From Bacteroidota bacterium (GTDB lineage Bacteria; Bacteroidota; Bacteroidia; AKYH767-A; OLB10): 42,622 nucleotides of DNA. The notes beneath the pieces were generated by a model. It worked only from the letters and a program-made list of their open reading frames with translations. It searched no databases and was not told the origin of the DNA. Numbering within the stretch: position 1 is the stretch's first letter; each line of letters opens with the position of its first letter. The position numbers were made by a program, and so were the translations under genes. Positions 25,547 through 34,022 of this stretch are shown here, in pieces. The stretch spans positions 1-42,622 of the forward strand of contig CAUJFJ010000032.1 of NCBI GenBank assembly GCA_963169675.1. Direction: 5' to 3'.

Positions 25547-27967
25547 TCATGAACTTTTTTTGCTTCTTTTTTTACGACGAGATTTTTTGTTGTCCTCCTC
25601 ATAATACCCGTAGCCATATCCGTAACCATAACCATAACCATATCCATAGCCATAGGTCAGTGCATTGGTTTTAACCGCATTGAAAATAACACTCAGATTT
25701 GGAAGTTTATTCTCGTTATAAAGAGTATTAATGAATTCAATGTGTTGCTTCCGTGTAACATTTTGTCTGATAACATAGATGGTAGAATCCACATATTTAC
25801 TCAGCAACATTCCATCTGTTACAACTCCAATAGGAGGGGAGTCAATTATAATGACATCATAATTTGTCTCGAGATAATGGAAGAAATCATCCATTTTTGA
25901 ACTTAGGATGAGCTCAGATGGATTTGGAGGTTTAGGGCCTGATAAAATAATATCCAGGTTTGGTAAAGAAACCGATGGTTGAATAATTTCTTCCATCGAT
26001 GAGACACCGATCAGAAAATTCGAAATTCCAATATCGCTTGGAAGTTTGAATTCTTCATTTTTCTTAGGCTTTCTGAGGTCACCTCCAACCAGAACAACTT
26101 TTTTGCCTGAGATAGCATAAATGGCCGAAAGATTTGCTGCGCAGAAACTTTTACCTTCTGATGAAATAGAAGAGGTAACCAGAATTTTCCTGCATTTGTT
26201 ATTGGCAGCAAAATATTGAAGGTTTGTTCTGATGGAACGGAAAGATTCAGCAATTAATGATTCCGGACGATGTGCAACGATCAGATTGTCGTGTTCATCG
26301 TTGTATCCAACCATTCCTAAAACAGGAATATTTGTGATAGTTTCGAGATCACCGGCATCTTTAATTTTATCGTTCAGTATTTCTTTAATGTAGACAAATG
26401 CAGCGGGCAAAAGAAATCCAAGTAAAATAGCAAAAGTGTAGGTCTGATTGGGAACAGGCTTTACAGGCTTATAAGATGCTCTTGCTTTGTCTACAATTCT
26501 ATTGTCAGAATTGGTAGAGGCCAGAAGGATTGCTGTTTCTGCTTTTTTCTGTAACAGATAGTTATAAAGCCCTTCCCTGATTGTTGCCTGACGTTCCATG
26601 CCTACCAATGCACGTTGAGTTTTTGGAACAGTTTTGATTTTTCCCTGAATTCTTGCCAGTTGAAGTTCGGCCTGTTCTTTAGAAGCATTCAATCCGTTTT
26701 TGATGGATCTGACGTTTTCAAGCAAATCTTCTTTCGTGTTCTGAATTTGAATATTCAGGGAAACAATAATAGGATTATCCGGTTGCGTAGAATTTAATTG
26801 CCCTTTCCGCTGTATCTGCAAATCGCTTAATTGGGTAATAAGTTTTGTAAGCAATGGATCTGCAATACCAAGTGAAGAAGGTGAGATTTTGTCTAAATCT
26901 TTATCTTTTATAATGTACTCTTCCAGATATTTCAAAAATGATAGCTGTATATCAATTTCAGAAATCCTTTCATCATATACTTTTACACTTCCAAGAAATG
27001 CCTGTGCTTCAGTTCCTATATCGGTAATTCCTTTTTCTGTTTTGAACATTTCCAGATCTTCTTCAGATGATTTCAGATCTTCGGTAATCTTATCCAGTTG
27101 TTCATCAATAAACTTCAAAGAGGAAGTAGCATTTTCATTTTTCTGATCGATACCGCTTTGGATAAAAACTTCCAAAAGTGTATTCAGAAAATCGCCAGCC
27201 TTTTGTGGTACAGGATCTTTAAGAGAAAGTTGTAGTACGGTCGATTTTTTACTTACAAAACGAATCGATAAGGCATTGGTATATTTGTCTACGAGGTTGT
27301 CGAAGTTATGAATCGTTGCAACGAAACGACGCTTTTCAAATTCTGCTTTTCTGAAATCAGCATCCCTGAACTTATCTGTTTTTACAATTTTGAATTTACC
27401 AATTTTATTGGTGATTAGATCATCAAACTTGTGTTTTTCACTATATACACCATCATCATTTTTTAAAGAATAGGTAATTTCAAAATTCTTGTCATCAATT
27501 ACGTTGATATTAATTGGTTTTTCAAAAATTCTGAATGATAATGAATCGTATTCAATTTTAATTGGTGATTGCAGGTAAAGCTCAGACCTTTTGACACTTC
27601 CTCTGAGCATGTATGTAATATCGAAATCAAGGCGTCTCAGCGTTTTGCTGATAATTGCTCTTGATTGGATCAGTTCAACATCGTTGTCAATTCCACCTTG
27701 ATTATCAAAGTTGTTTAGTTGAGTCAATAAATCCGATGCAGCCTGATTTCGTTTATCGTCTTTTATGAGAAGTGTACAGGATGCGTTGTATAATGGAGTG
27801 GTGTACCAGTTGTATAAATAGGCACCTGAAAAAGTAAATATCAGACTGATTAGGTATAAGTACCAGTATCTGATTACATTTTTGATTAAGAAATATTTAA
27901 AATTAAACTTTTTCTCGTCCTGTAATTTTGTTTCTTTTTTGTTCTCGTTCATTTCAGGATGGATCAT
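25547..27967 (-). CDS. Polysaccharide co-polymerase / tyrosine autokinase (Wzc-like)
   Basis: The protein is 806 residues. A Wzz-type chain-length domain has membrane helices at about 31-52 and 508-530 and a long coiled coil (about 280-450) between them. The cytoplasmic BY-kinase domain has Walker A SSEGKS at 602-607, Walker A' VVLVGGDLRKP at 624-634 and Walker B VIIIDS at 705-710. The C-terminal tail carries ten tyrosines in a Tyr-Gly repeat (772-789), then a basic end (KKSRRKKRSKKSS). In this family cycles of autophosphorylation of the tyrosine cluster control polymer length and export together with Wza. Its ATG overlaps the stop of the wza-like gene in an ATGA. A second possible start is five codons in (MNENKK). 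Confidence 0.92.
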   Translation of the reverse strand: MIHPEMNENKKETKLQDEKKFNFKYFLIKNVIRYWYLYLISLIFTFSGAYLYNWYTTPLYNASCTLLIKDDKRNQAASDLLTQLNNFDNQGGIDNDVELIQSRAIISKTLRRLDFDITYMLRGSVKRSELYLQSPIKIEYDSLSFRIFEKPININVIDDKNFEITYSLKNDDGVYSEKHKFDDLITNKIGKFKIVKTDKFRDADFRKAEFEKRRFVATIHNFDNLVDKYTNALSIRFVSKKSTVLQLSLKDPVPQKAGDFLNTLLEVFIQSGIDQKNENATSSLKFIDEQLDKITEDLKSSEEDLEMFKTEKGITDIGTEAQAFLGSVKVYDERISEIDIQLSFLKYLEEYIIKDKDLDKISPSSLGIADPLLTKLITQLSDLQIQRKGQLNSTQPDNPIIVSLNIQIQNTKEDLLENVRSIKNGLNASKEQAELQLARIQGKIKTVPKTQRALVGMERQATIREGLYNYLLQKKAETAILLASTNSDNRIVDKARASYKPVKPVPNQTYTFAILLGFLLPAAFVYIKEILNDKIKDAGDLETITNIPVLGMVGYNDEHDNLIVAHRPESLIAESFRSIRTNLQYFAANNKCRKILVTSSISSEGKSFCAANLSAIYAISGKKVVLVGGDLRKPKKNEEFKLPSDIGISNFLIGVSSMEEIIQPSVSLPNLDIILSGPKPPNPSELILSSKMDDFFHYLETNYDVIIIDSPPIGVVTDGMLLSKYVDSTIYVIRQNVTRKQHIEFINTLYNENKLPNLSVIFNAVKTNALTYGYGYGYGYGYGYGYGYYEEDNKKSRRKKRSKKSS
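25601..25654 (-). repeat. Hexanucleotide tandem repeat encoding the Tyr-Gly tail
   Basis: Nine imperfect 6-base units (ATANCC on the plus strand, with some GTA) encode Tyr followed by eight Gly-Tyr pairs and one more Tyr. Unit number could vary by slippage without breaking the frame. Confidence 0.85.
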
Positions 27968-28758
27968 TCGTTAGTAAATCGGACAACAAGCAGGGTAATA
28001 AGTGTCAAACCACTAATTACAATTGGTGCAATCCTGTAAAAGGCATCGGCAGAAGCAATTCTACCTTTACCGGCTGCAACATAGATTACATCACCGGGTC
28101 TCATGTAATAAAATTCTGATTTGAAAAGATCACGTGTGGTTAAATCTAGCTGATTGAATGTTTTCTTGCCATTCTGATCGCGGATAACCATAACACTTTT
28201 ACGGTCGCCGTAAATGGTCAGATCTCCGGCTAATCCTATAGCATCGGTTAAACTCAGTTTTTCATTTCTCACACTATAAACTCCCGGCACTTTCACTTCA
28301 CCAAGAATAGTTACTTTATAAGATTCAAGGTAAACTCTTACTGTGGGACTTTGAAGAAATTTTTCAAGCTTTTGTCTCAATAACTCTCGTATTTCCCGGG
28401 TTGATAGTCCGGAAACTTTTACTTTTCCTAATAAAGGCATTTCGATTTCGCCATTTGCATCAACTAAATAGTTAGTCATGTCTGTACTTGATGTTCCATC
28501 GGCTTTTTGTGAAGGATTGAAAAAACTGGCAGCCTCTGGATTAATGCTTGCAATGTGAATCCCTAAAATGTCGTTGTGCTCAATTTTAGGCTCGAAAGTG
28601 GGTGGCAACTCAATGGCATCTGCTGATGGCCGGGCATCCGGATCTTTTTGAAAATAATCAACTGCTTTCCTGTTTAAACAGGAACTCATCATAAATAGCA
28701 TAAATAACAACAAAACTATCTTTGGAGTAGTTTGTTTATGTGCAAATGGATTATTCAT
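27964..28758 (-). CDS. Polysaccharide export outer-membrane lipoprotein (Wza-like)
   Basis: The protein is 264 residues. It has a lipoprotein signal: hydrophobic IVLLLFMLFM followed by the lipobox MSSC with Cys27. HNDILGIHIASINPEA opens the poly-export (PES) domain, with DANGEIEMPLLGKVKVSGLSTREIRELL as its core. An SLBB-like part follows (VTILGEVKVPGVYSVRNEKLSLTDAIGLAGDLTIYG), then a C-terminal hydrophobic segment (IVISGLTLITLLVVRF) that is usual in Bacteroidota members. It should form the export channel that works with the tyrosine autokinase just downstream (4-base overlap). First gene of the locus, with a -7-like box about 80 bases upstream. Confidence 0.9.
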   Translation of the reverse strand: MNNPFAHKQTTPKIVLLLFMLFMMSSCLNRKAVDYFQKDPDARPSADAIELPPTFEPKIEHNDILGIHIASINPEAASFFNPSQKADGTSSTDMTNYLVDANGEIEMPLLGKVKVSGLSTREIRELLRQKLEKFLQSPTVRVYLESYKVTILGEVKVPGVYSVRNEKLSLTDAIGLAGDLTIYGDRKSVMVIRDQNGKKTFNQLDLTTRDLFKSEFYYMRPGDVIYVAAGKGRIASADAFYRIAPIVISGLTLITLLVVRFTNE

Positions 28759-28833
28759 GAATTCCTTTATTAATGCTTACTAGGTTGATATTGCAGTAGT
28801 TAGGTTGTTTGAAACCCCACGCCAAAAGGCTTG

Positions 28834-28841
28834 CAAAGATA
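28834..28841 (-). promoter_or_regulatory. -7 box of the exopolysaccharide operon
   Basis: On the minus strand this reads TATCTTTG followed by CAAG, an exact TAnnTTTG match and one of the commonest Bacteroidota -7 forms. It is the best candidate for the main promoter of the operon. No clear -33 TTG at ideal spacing. Confidence 0.5.
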
Positions 28842-28893
28842 GAAAAAATTCTATTATTTAATATTTACAGATCGCAATGTTGAGATATCCATT

Positions 28894-28929
28894 CAATAAG
28901 TGAATCTGAATCATCTAAATGACTTATTG
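28894..28929. promoter_or_regulatory. Candidate operator: inverted CAATAAGT motifs
   Basis: CAATAAGT at 28894-28901 is repeated in reverse complement as ACTTATTG at 28922-28929, 20 bases apart. Each sits in its own smaller palindrome (ATTCA-N5-TGAAT at 28891-28905 and TGAC-N5-GTCA at 28920-28932). This looks like two binding sites for a dimeric regulator between the divergent genes. Confidence 0.4.
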
Positions 28930-29053
28930 TCAATAGAGTACAATTGTTTATAAGTATTTGTGAGGAAATACGGTCTATAATAATCTGTTTCGTACTCAGA
29001 ATTTGAGACCTGTTAAAGTTGACAAAAATCATTATATCGTCGTTTTAAAGTGG

Positions 29054-29061
29054 TAATTTTG
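29054..29061 (+). promoter_or_regulatory. -7 box before paaA
   Basis: TAATTTTG is an exact TAnnTTTG match 19 bases before the paaA ATG, which gives a leader of roughly 12-15 bases. No -33 TTG at the usual spacing, so an activator may be needed. Confidence 0.45.
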
Positions 29062-29080
29062 TGACATTAATTGTGAAATT

Positions 29081-30013
29081 ATGATAGCTACAGACACAGA
29101 AAGAGAATTAGAATTTCAAGCCAAAATTGACAGGGGAGAAGTTATCGAACCTAAAGATTGGATGCCCGAAAGATATCGGAAACAATTAATTCGGATGATG
29201 TCGCAACATGCTCATTCAGAGGTTGTTGGAATGCTTCCCGAAGGAAATTGGATAACCAGAGCACCCTCGCTTGCCAGAAAAGCCATCTTACTTGCCAAAG
29301 TTCAGGATGAAGGTGGTCACGGACTTTATATTTACAGCGCGGCAGAAACTCTAGGAATCGACAGAGGTGAAATGATTGATCAGCTTCATACCGGCAAAGC
29401 AAAATATTCGTCTATTTTTAATTATCCAACTTTAAACTGGGCAGATATTGGAGCAATTGGCTGGCTGGTTGATGGGGCCGCAATTGTAAATCAAACTGCA
29501 TTGGCAAAGTGCTCTTATGGTCCGTATTCACGAGCCATGATCCGTATTTGCAAAGAAGAAAATTTCCATCATAAACAAGGTTATCAAATGCTAGCTTATA
29601 TGATGCGTGGTACCAAAGAACAGCAGGAAATGGCTCAGGATGCCATGAACCGTTTCTGGTGGCCCGCATTGATGATGTTTGGTCCTTCAGATACTGATTC
29701 TCCCAATAGTGCTGAACTGATGCGCTGGAAAGTAAAGTTGCATTCGAATGACGATTTAAGACAAAGGTTCATTGATAGAACAGTTCCTCAGGCGGAGGCA
29801 ATCGGTTTGAAAATTCCTGATCCGAAAATGAAGTTTAACGAAACTACACGCCATTATGAACATGGTGAAATTGACTGGCAGGAATTTAAGAATGTAGTTA
29901 GTGGAAATGGTCCATGTAACCGCGAACGTTTACGAGCCAGAGTGAAAGCAGATACAGATGGCAAATGGGTCAGAGATGCTGCAGAAGCTTATGCAAAAAA
30001 GCATATGAACTGA
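29081..30013 (+). CDS. paaA: Ring-1,2-phenylacetyl-CoA epoxidase, catalytic subunit PaaA
   Basis: The protein is 310 residues, the usual PaaA length. It is the diiron oxygenase subunit of the PaaABC(D)E complex, which epoxidises the aromatic ring of phenylacetyl-CoA with O2 in the cytoplasm. The ferritin-like helices show the iron ligands: E47 in HAHSEVVG, E77 and H80 in [20 protein letters not shown], and E160/H163 in [15 protein letters not shown]. The C-terminus [24 protein letters not shown] is also characteristic. The first gene of a block that continues with paaB, paaC and paaD on the same strand; paaB follows after 58 bases. Confidence 0.96.
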   Translation: MIATDTERELEFQAKIDRGEVIEPKDWMPERYRKQLIRMMSQHAHSEVVGMLPEGNWITRAPSLARKAILLAKVQDEGGHGLYIYSAAETLGIDRGEMIDQLHTGKAKYSSIFNYPTLNWADIGAIGWLVDGAAIVNQTALAKCSYGPYSRAMIRICKEENFHHKQGYQMLAYMMRGTKEQQEMAQDAMNRFWWPALMMFGPSDTDSPNSAELMRWKVKLHSNDDLRQRFIDRTVPQAEAIGLKIPDPKMKFNETTRHYEHGEIDWQEFKNVVSGNGPCNRERLRARVKADTDGKWVRDAAEAYAKKHMN

Positions 30014-30071
30014 TATCAGTCATTTTTTTACCAGGAATCATTAAACACCTTGCACCGTTAAATTTATTATT

Positions 30072-30377
30072 ATGTCAGAATCAAATATCCCCACCAATCA
30101 ATGGAAATTGTGGGAAGTTTTTACACAGAAAAAATCAGGGTTGCCCCATGAACATGCCGGAAGCCTCCGTGCTCCGGATGCAGAAATGGCATTGCTGAAC
30201 GCACGTGATGTGTACAGCAGAAGAAATGAAGCAGTAAGTATCTGGGTGGTTCCATCCGAATGTATGGTATCGTCGACCCCGGAAGATGTCGGTTCTTTTT
30301 TTGATCCGGCAAACGACAAATTATACAGACACCCCAATTTTTATAAAACTCCTGATGGAGTGAAATGGACATCCTGA
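30072..30377 (+). CDS. paaB: Phenylacetyl-CoA epoxidase subunit PaaB
   Basis: The protein is 101 residues and matches small PaaB proteins: WKLWEVFTQKKSGLPHEHAGSLRAPDAEMALLNARDVYSRR is the diagnostic core, followed by SIWVVPSE. In the epoxidase complex PaaB holds two PaaAC units together and has no known catalytic site. It lies between paaA and paaC with gaps of 58 and 13 bases. The ATG at 30072 is the only sensible start, directly before the conserved IPTNQWKLWEVF. Confidence 0.94.
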   Translation: MSESNIPTNQWKLWEVFTQKKSGLPHEHAGSLRAPDAEMALLNARDVYSRRNEAVSIWVVPSECMVSSTPEDVGSFFDPANDKLYRHPNFYKTPDGVKWTS

Positions 30378-30390
30378 TCTTCTTATTGCC

Positions 30391-31167
30391 ATGAATACAA
30401 CAACTGAAAAAAATAGTGCCCTCTTTGAATATTTGCTCCGATTGGGCGATACTTCCCTGATTCTTGGACATCGACTCGCTGAATGGTGCGGACATGCTCC
30501 AATTCTGGAAGAGGATATTGCATTGACAAATATTTCACTCGATCATATCGGTCAGGCCAGATTACTACTCGATTATGCCGGAAAAATTGAAGGCAAAGGA
30601 AGAAGCGAAGATGCATTGGCCTATCATAGAGATGCCAGACAATTCCGCAATTTGCTGATGGCAGAACAACCAAATGGTGATTTTGGAAATACTATGGTCA
30701 GACAGTTTTTAATCAGTGTCTATAATTTCCATTTGTATAGTGCTTTGTCTAAAAGTGCTGATGCAGAACTGGCTGCCATTGCTGCTAAATCTGTAAAAGA
30801 AGTTGCCTACCATGTTCGACACAGTAGTGACTGGCTCATTCGTTTAGGCGATGGTACAACAGAAAGTCACGAAAGAGTTCAGCAATCAATTAATGATTTA
30901 TGGATTTATGTTGATGACTTTTTCAATGGTGACGAAGTTGATGTACTGTTGATGAGTCAGAATATTGTACCCGACTTGAATGCGATTCGCCCTCTCTGGA
31001 ATGAAACGGTGCAGCTGACTATGGTAAAAGCTGGACTGCAGATACCACAGGTAAACAGTGCAATGCGTACCGGTAGCAGAAAAGGAAATCATACCGAATA
31101 TTTGGGTTATATTCTGGCTGAAATGCAATTTCTGCCTCGAGCATACCCAGATGCTGAATGGTTGTAA
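30391..31167 (+). CDS. paaC: Phenylacetyl-CoA epoxidase structural subunit PaaC
   Basis: The protein is 258 residues. PaaC is the ferritin-like partner of PaaA; it shares the helical fold but does not hold a working diiron site. Recognised from LRLGDTSLILGHRLAEWCGHAPILEEDIALTNISLDHIGQARLLLDYAG and the C-terminal HTEYLGYILAEMQFLPRAYPDAEW, both typical of PaaC. It starts 13 bases after paaB. Its last codons overlap an alternative paaD start (ATGGTTGTAA), so translation of the next gene may be coupled. Confidence 0.95.
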   Translation: MNTTTEKNSALFEYLLRLGDTSLILGHRLAEWCGHAPILEEDIALTNISLDHIGQARLLLDYAGKIEGKGRSEDALAYHRDARQFRNLLMAEQPNGDFGNTMVRQFLISVYNFHLYSALSKSADAELAAIAAKSVKEVAYHVRHSSDWLIRLGDGTTESHERVQQSINDLWIYVDDFFNGDEVDVLLMSQNIVPDLNAIRPLWNETVQLTMVKAGLQIPQVNSAMRTGSRKGNHTEYLGYILAEMQFLPRAYPDAEWL

Positions 31168-31181
31168 AATCAGTCCTTCCC

Positions 31182-31682
31182 ATGACTGACACCTCTGATA
31201 TTTCTCACATTCGCAACCTCCTGACTCAGGTTCAGGATCCTGAAGTACCTGTACTTACTATTGCCGATTTAGGCATTTTAAGGAATGTAGAATTTGTGGA
31301 TGGAGTATATGAAATACAAATTACCCCAACTTTCACAGGATGTCCTGCTATGAAAGCCATTGAAGAAAATATTTCAGAAGTATTAGTCGAGAATGGAATC
31401 CAAAATTACAAAGTTAGAATGGTCATGTCACCGGCATGGACCACCGACTGGATTTCTGAGCTTGGCAGAGAAAAATTGAGGAAATACGGTATAGCTCCTC
31501 CATCACAATCTACGGAAGAACACTTAAAGGCCATTCTCACGGGGAAAAATAAAGCGGTCGCATGTCCGTTTTGCGGTTCTGTAAACACTCGGTTAACCAG
31601 CGCTTTTGGTTCGACTGCCTGCAAAGCACTTCACTATTGCGATCATTGCCGCCAACCTTTTGAAGAGTTTAAATGCCATTGA
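31182..31682 (+). CDS. paaD: Phenylacetate pathway protein PaaD (MIP18/DUF59 family)
   Basis: The protein is 166 residues from the ATG at 31182, which matches the usual length; an ATG at 31158 inside the end of paaC would add eight residues. The N-terminal DUF59/MIP18-type domain contains LLTQVQDPEVPVLTIADLGILRNVEF and TPTFTGCPAMKAIE. The C-terminal part carries two Cys pairs (ACPFCGS and CDHCRQPFEEFKCH) that fit a metal site. PaaD is needed for the epoxidase pathway and is thought to help mature its iron-sulfur components; this role is known for the family, not shown here. Last gene of the paaABCD run before a 111-base gap. Confidence 0.93.
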   Translation: MTDTSDISHIRNLLTQVQDPEVPVLTIADLGILRNVEFVDGVYEIQITPTFTGCPAMKAIEENISEVLVENGIQNYKVRMVMSPAWTTDWISELGREKLRKYGIAPPSQSTEEHLKAILTGKNKAVACPFCGSVNTRLTSAFGSTACKALHYCDHCRQPFEEFKCH

Positions 31683-31745
31683 TTGGATCGCTTTTTTGGT
31701 AATTATCTTAGCTTTTTGTTAATTAATTGATTCGATAAATACAGG

Positions 31746-31774
31746 TTGGAATTGCAACTTTTGTTTTAATTTTA
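31746..31774 (+). promoter_or_regulatory. Possible promoter before paaG
   Basis: TTG (31746-31748), an 18-base spacer and TAATTTTA (31767-31774), one base off the TAnnTTTG consensus. It sits 20 bases before the paaG ATG, in the only gap over 100 bases in this paa block. paaG and paaH may therefore be transcribed separately from paaABCD. Confidence 0.38.
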
Positions 31775-31793
31775 GCCGCAATTAAAAAGATAT

Positions 31794-32567
31794 ATGACTA
31801 TACAATTCGAAATTACAGAAAACGTAGCTCAAATCAGATTTAACCGACCTGATGTATTGAATAGCTTCAACAAAGAAATGGCATTAGCATTTCAAAAGGT
31901 TTTGGATCAATGCGATAAGGATCCACAGATCAGAGCTGTGCACATCACCGGAATGGGAAGAGCTTTTTGTGCCGGCCAGGATTTGGCGGAAGCAATTGCT
32001 ACTGACGGACCAAGTTTACAGGATATCGTTAAAGATCATTATAATCCGATTATAGCGCGCATTCGTGGTATTGAAAAGCCGGTTATATGTGCTGTTAACG
32101 GAGTTGCCGCCGGAGCCGGAGCCAACATTGCAATTTCATGTGATATTGTTTTTGCAGCTGAATCGGCCTCTTTCATACAGGCTTTCAGTAAAATCGGATT
32201 GATACCAGACAGCGGCGGAACTTTTTTTCTGCCCCGCTTAATAGGTTTGCAAAGGGCAACTGCATTGATGATGTTAGGTGATAAAGTTAAAGCTCAGGAC
32301 GCCTTAGCAATGGGTATGATATATCGGGTTTGCGCCGATGATCAACTGCAGGATGAATCTCTTAAAATTGCTCGTCAATTGGCTAAGATGCCAACTCGTG
32401 GTTTGGGTTATACAAAAAGGGCGCTCAATTTGTCGATGTTCAATAATCTCGATGATCAGCTGGATGTGGAAGAAGATTTGCAAACCAAATCAGCTGCAAC
32501 TTATGATTACAAAGAAGGAGTAAATGCATTTTTAGAAAAACGTACTCCTTTGTTTAAAGGAGAGTAA
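31794..32567 (+). CDS. paaG: Enoyl-CoA hydratase/isomerase, likely PaaG
   Basis: The protein is 257 residues of the crotonase family. The two oxyanion-hole segments are GMGRAFCAGQDLAEA (53-67) and NGVAAGAGANIAIS (102-115). The acidic residue D139 lies in KIGLIPDSGGTFFLPRLIG, the form seen in PaaG, which isomerises the epoxide of phenylacetyl-CoA to oxepin-CoA. This residue pattern and the AGQDL context favour PaaG over the hydratase PaaF, and no second family member is present in the window. The paralogue PaaF could be encoded elsewhere, or one enzyme could serve both steps. Followed by paaH after 3 bases. Confidence 0.85.
   Translation: MTIQFEITENVAQIRFNRPDVLNSFNKEMALAFQKVLDQCDKDPQIRAVHITGMGRAFCAGQDLAEAIATDGPSLQDIVKDHYNPIIARIRGIEKPVICAVNGVAAGAGANIAISCDIVFAAESASFIQAFSKIGLIPDSGGTFFLPRLIGLQRATALMMLGDKVKAQDALAMGMIYRVCADDQLQDESLKIARQLAKMPTRGLGYTKRALNLSMFNNLDDQLDVEEDLQTKSAATYDYKEGVNAFLEKRTPLFKGE
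32556..32564 (+). promoter_or_regulatory. Shine-Dalgarno-like site before paaH
   Basis: AAAGGAGAG at the end of paaG, 6 bases before the paaH ATG. Worth noting because most genes in this window lack one, as usual in Bacteroidota; it fixes the paaH start. Confidence 0.6.
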
Positions 32568-32570
32568 AAT

Positions 32571-33743
32571 ATGAGTACTAAACAAACGATAGGGGTTGCC
32601 GGTTCCGGTGCTATGGGTAGCGGTATTGCGCTTGTTGCAGCTACTGCAGGCCATCCGGTGTTGATTTTTGATGCGAACCCTCAGGCTCTTGAAAAAGCAA
32701 TTTCTTCTATAAGCGATATTATTGCAAAATCTGTAGCTAAGGGCAAGCTTAACGAAGACGCTGGACAACTAATTCTCTCAAGAATTAAAACAATCAATTC
32801 TGTAGCAGAATTTTCTCCCTGCAGTTTGATTATTGAAGCAATCGTTGAAAATATTGAAATTAAGAAAAGTCTTTTTAAAAGTATTGAAGCAGTCGTTGGG
32901 CCATCCTGCATACTTGCAACTAATACATCTTCCTTATCGGTGGTGTCGGTAGCTTCGGCCTGTCAGAATCGTGGACGGGTTTTAGGGATTCACTTTTTTA
33001 ATCCTGCCAATCTGATGCCACTTGTTGAAATTATTCCTGCTTTCACCACTGATGAAAGTAATGTGAGTCAAGCCAGGGCCATAATTGACTCGTGGGGTAA
33101 AATTACTGTGCTTGCAAAAGATACTCCTGGATTTATTGTAAATCGTATTGCCCGACCATTCTATGGGGAAGCCATCCGGATTTATGAAGAGGGTATTGCA
33201 GACTTCGCCACAATTGATTGGGCAATGAAAGAGTTTGGAGGATTTAAAATGGGTCCTTTTGAACTCATGGACTTTATTGGAAACGATATCAATTATAAAG
33301 TTACAGAAACCGTTTGGGAACAATTTTTTTATGATCCACGATACAAACCCTCGTTAACACAAAAAAGACTTTTTGAGGCGGGTTTGTTTGGTAGGAAATC
33401 GGGGAGAGGCTATTATAATTATGGACCTGATAGTTCAGTTCCAGAGCCTGTGACAAATGAGTATTTAGGAAAAGCTATTTTTACACGAATATTGGTAATG
33501 CTTATTAATGAAGCAGCCGATGCACTTTACCTGAATATAGCAACAGCATCAGACATAGAAACATCTATGATGAAAGGTGTGAATTATCCTAAAGGATTGT
33601 TAAGATGGGCTGATGAAATGGGAGTTGAAAAGGTACTCGCAGCTTTAAATTCATTGCAAGCCGACTATCAGGAAGACCGTTATAGACCTTCCTTGCTATT
33701 GAAAAAAATGGCTTCTGAAAAATCTGAGTTCTTCAACGATTAA
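32571..33743 (+). CDS. paaH: 3-hydroxyacyl-CoA dehydrogenase PaaH
   Basis: The protein is 390 residues. The NAD-binding Rossmann motif is GVAGSGAMGSGIA (8-20). Catalytic features of the family are present: the NTSSLS segment near 118-123, H141 in GIHFFNPANLMPLVEII and E153. The C-terminal domain runs from DTPGFIVNRIARPFYGEA and MGPFELMDFIGNDINY to GLFGRKSGRGYYNYG. A second, partial C-terminal unit follows (300-385). In the pathway PaaH oxidises 3-hydroxyadipyl-CoA to 3-oxoadipyl-CoA, which the thiolase PaaJ then splits. Shorter than E. coli PaaH (about 475 residues). Its stop codon overlaps the stop of the convergent small gene by 4 bases. Confidence 0.92.
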   Translation: MSTKQTIGVAGSGAMGSGIALVAATAGHPVLIFDANPQALEKAISSISDIIAKSVAKGKLNEDAGQLILSRIKTINSVAEFSPCSLIIEAIVENIEIKKSLFKSIEAVVGPSCILATNTSSLSVVSVASACQNRGRVLGIHFFNPANLMPLVEIIPAFTTDESNVSQARAIIDSWGKITVLAKDTPGFIVNRIARPFYGEAIRIYEEGIADFATIDWAMKEFGGFKMGPFELMDFIGNDINYKVTETVWEQFFYDPRYKPSLTQKRLFEAGLFGRKSGRGYYNYGPDSSVPEPVTNEYLGKAIFTRILVMLINEAADALYLNIATASDIETSMMKGVNYPKGLLRWADEMGVEKVLAALNSLQADYQEDRYRPSLLLKKMASEKSEFFND

Positions 33744-34012
33744 TCACAGTCGCTGTCTTCAATTCTGCGGCTCATTTTGTAAAGAGCTTCAGTTCTTTCT
33801 GCAAGCTGCTTGATCATTTCTTTCTCTTTTTCTGTCAGGCCACGCATTCCGGAAGGAGCATTGGTTTGAATTTCTTTTGCAGTTCCGTTTTCGCCAAACA
33901 GCAACCAGGCCAGCAATTCGTCACGGAAGGATTCTTTTTCTGCAGGTGGCATATGCGCAGTTAGTTCTTTAACCTGCTCCATTATTACAGCTATTTTCTT
34001 TTCGTTTCTCAT
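33740..34012 (-). CDS. Small protein of unknown function downstream of tandem kinases
   Basis: The protein is 90 residues, strongly charged and mostly helical (MRNEKKIAVIMEQVKELTAHMPPAEKESFRDELLAWLLFG), with a second helix rich in Glu and Lys (LTEKEKEMIKQLAERTEALYKMSRRIEDSDCD). No signal peptide, membrane segment or motif that I recognise. It lies 10 bases after the second histidine kinase and is probably translated from the same message. Its end overlaps the paaH stop, convergently. It could be a partner or modulator of the kinases; this is inference from position only. Confidence 0.65.
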   Translation of the reverse strand: MRNEKKIAVIMEQVKELTAHMPPAEKESFRDELLAWLLFGENGTAKEIQTNAPSGMRGLTEKEKEMIKQLAERTEALYKMSRRIEDSDCD

Positions 34013-34022
34013 ACCTCAATTG

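Larger units (their letters stand above)
28759..29080. other. Divergent intergenic region between the polysaccharide locus and the paa block
   Basis: A 322-bp gap with no gene. It holds -7-like boxes for both sides and an inverted pair of CAATAAGT motifs (listed separately). The minus-strand leader from the predicted start to the ATG at 28758 is about 70 bases and contains a small GCC-AAAA-GGC hairpin at 28821-28830. Confidence 0.6.

Noticed and set aside
28821-28830. JUMPStart/ops-like anti-termination element in the exopolysaccharide leader
   Set aside because: Only a short GCC-AAAA-GGC hairpin is seen; the known ops sequence is not present and no NusG-like gene is in the window.
30121-30495. 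Minus-strand open frame of 124 codons across paaB and paaC
   Set aside because: Opposite to paaB and paaC, which are certain; no recognisable domain.
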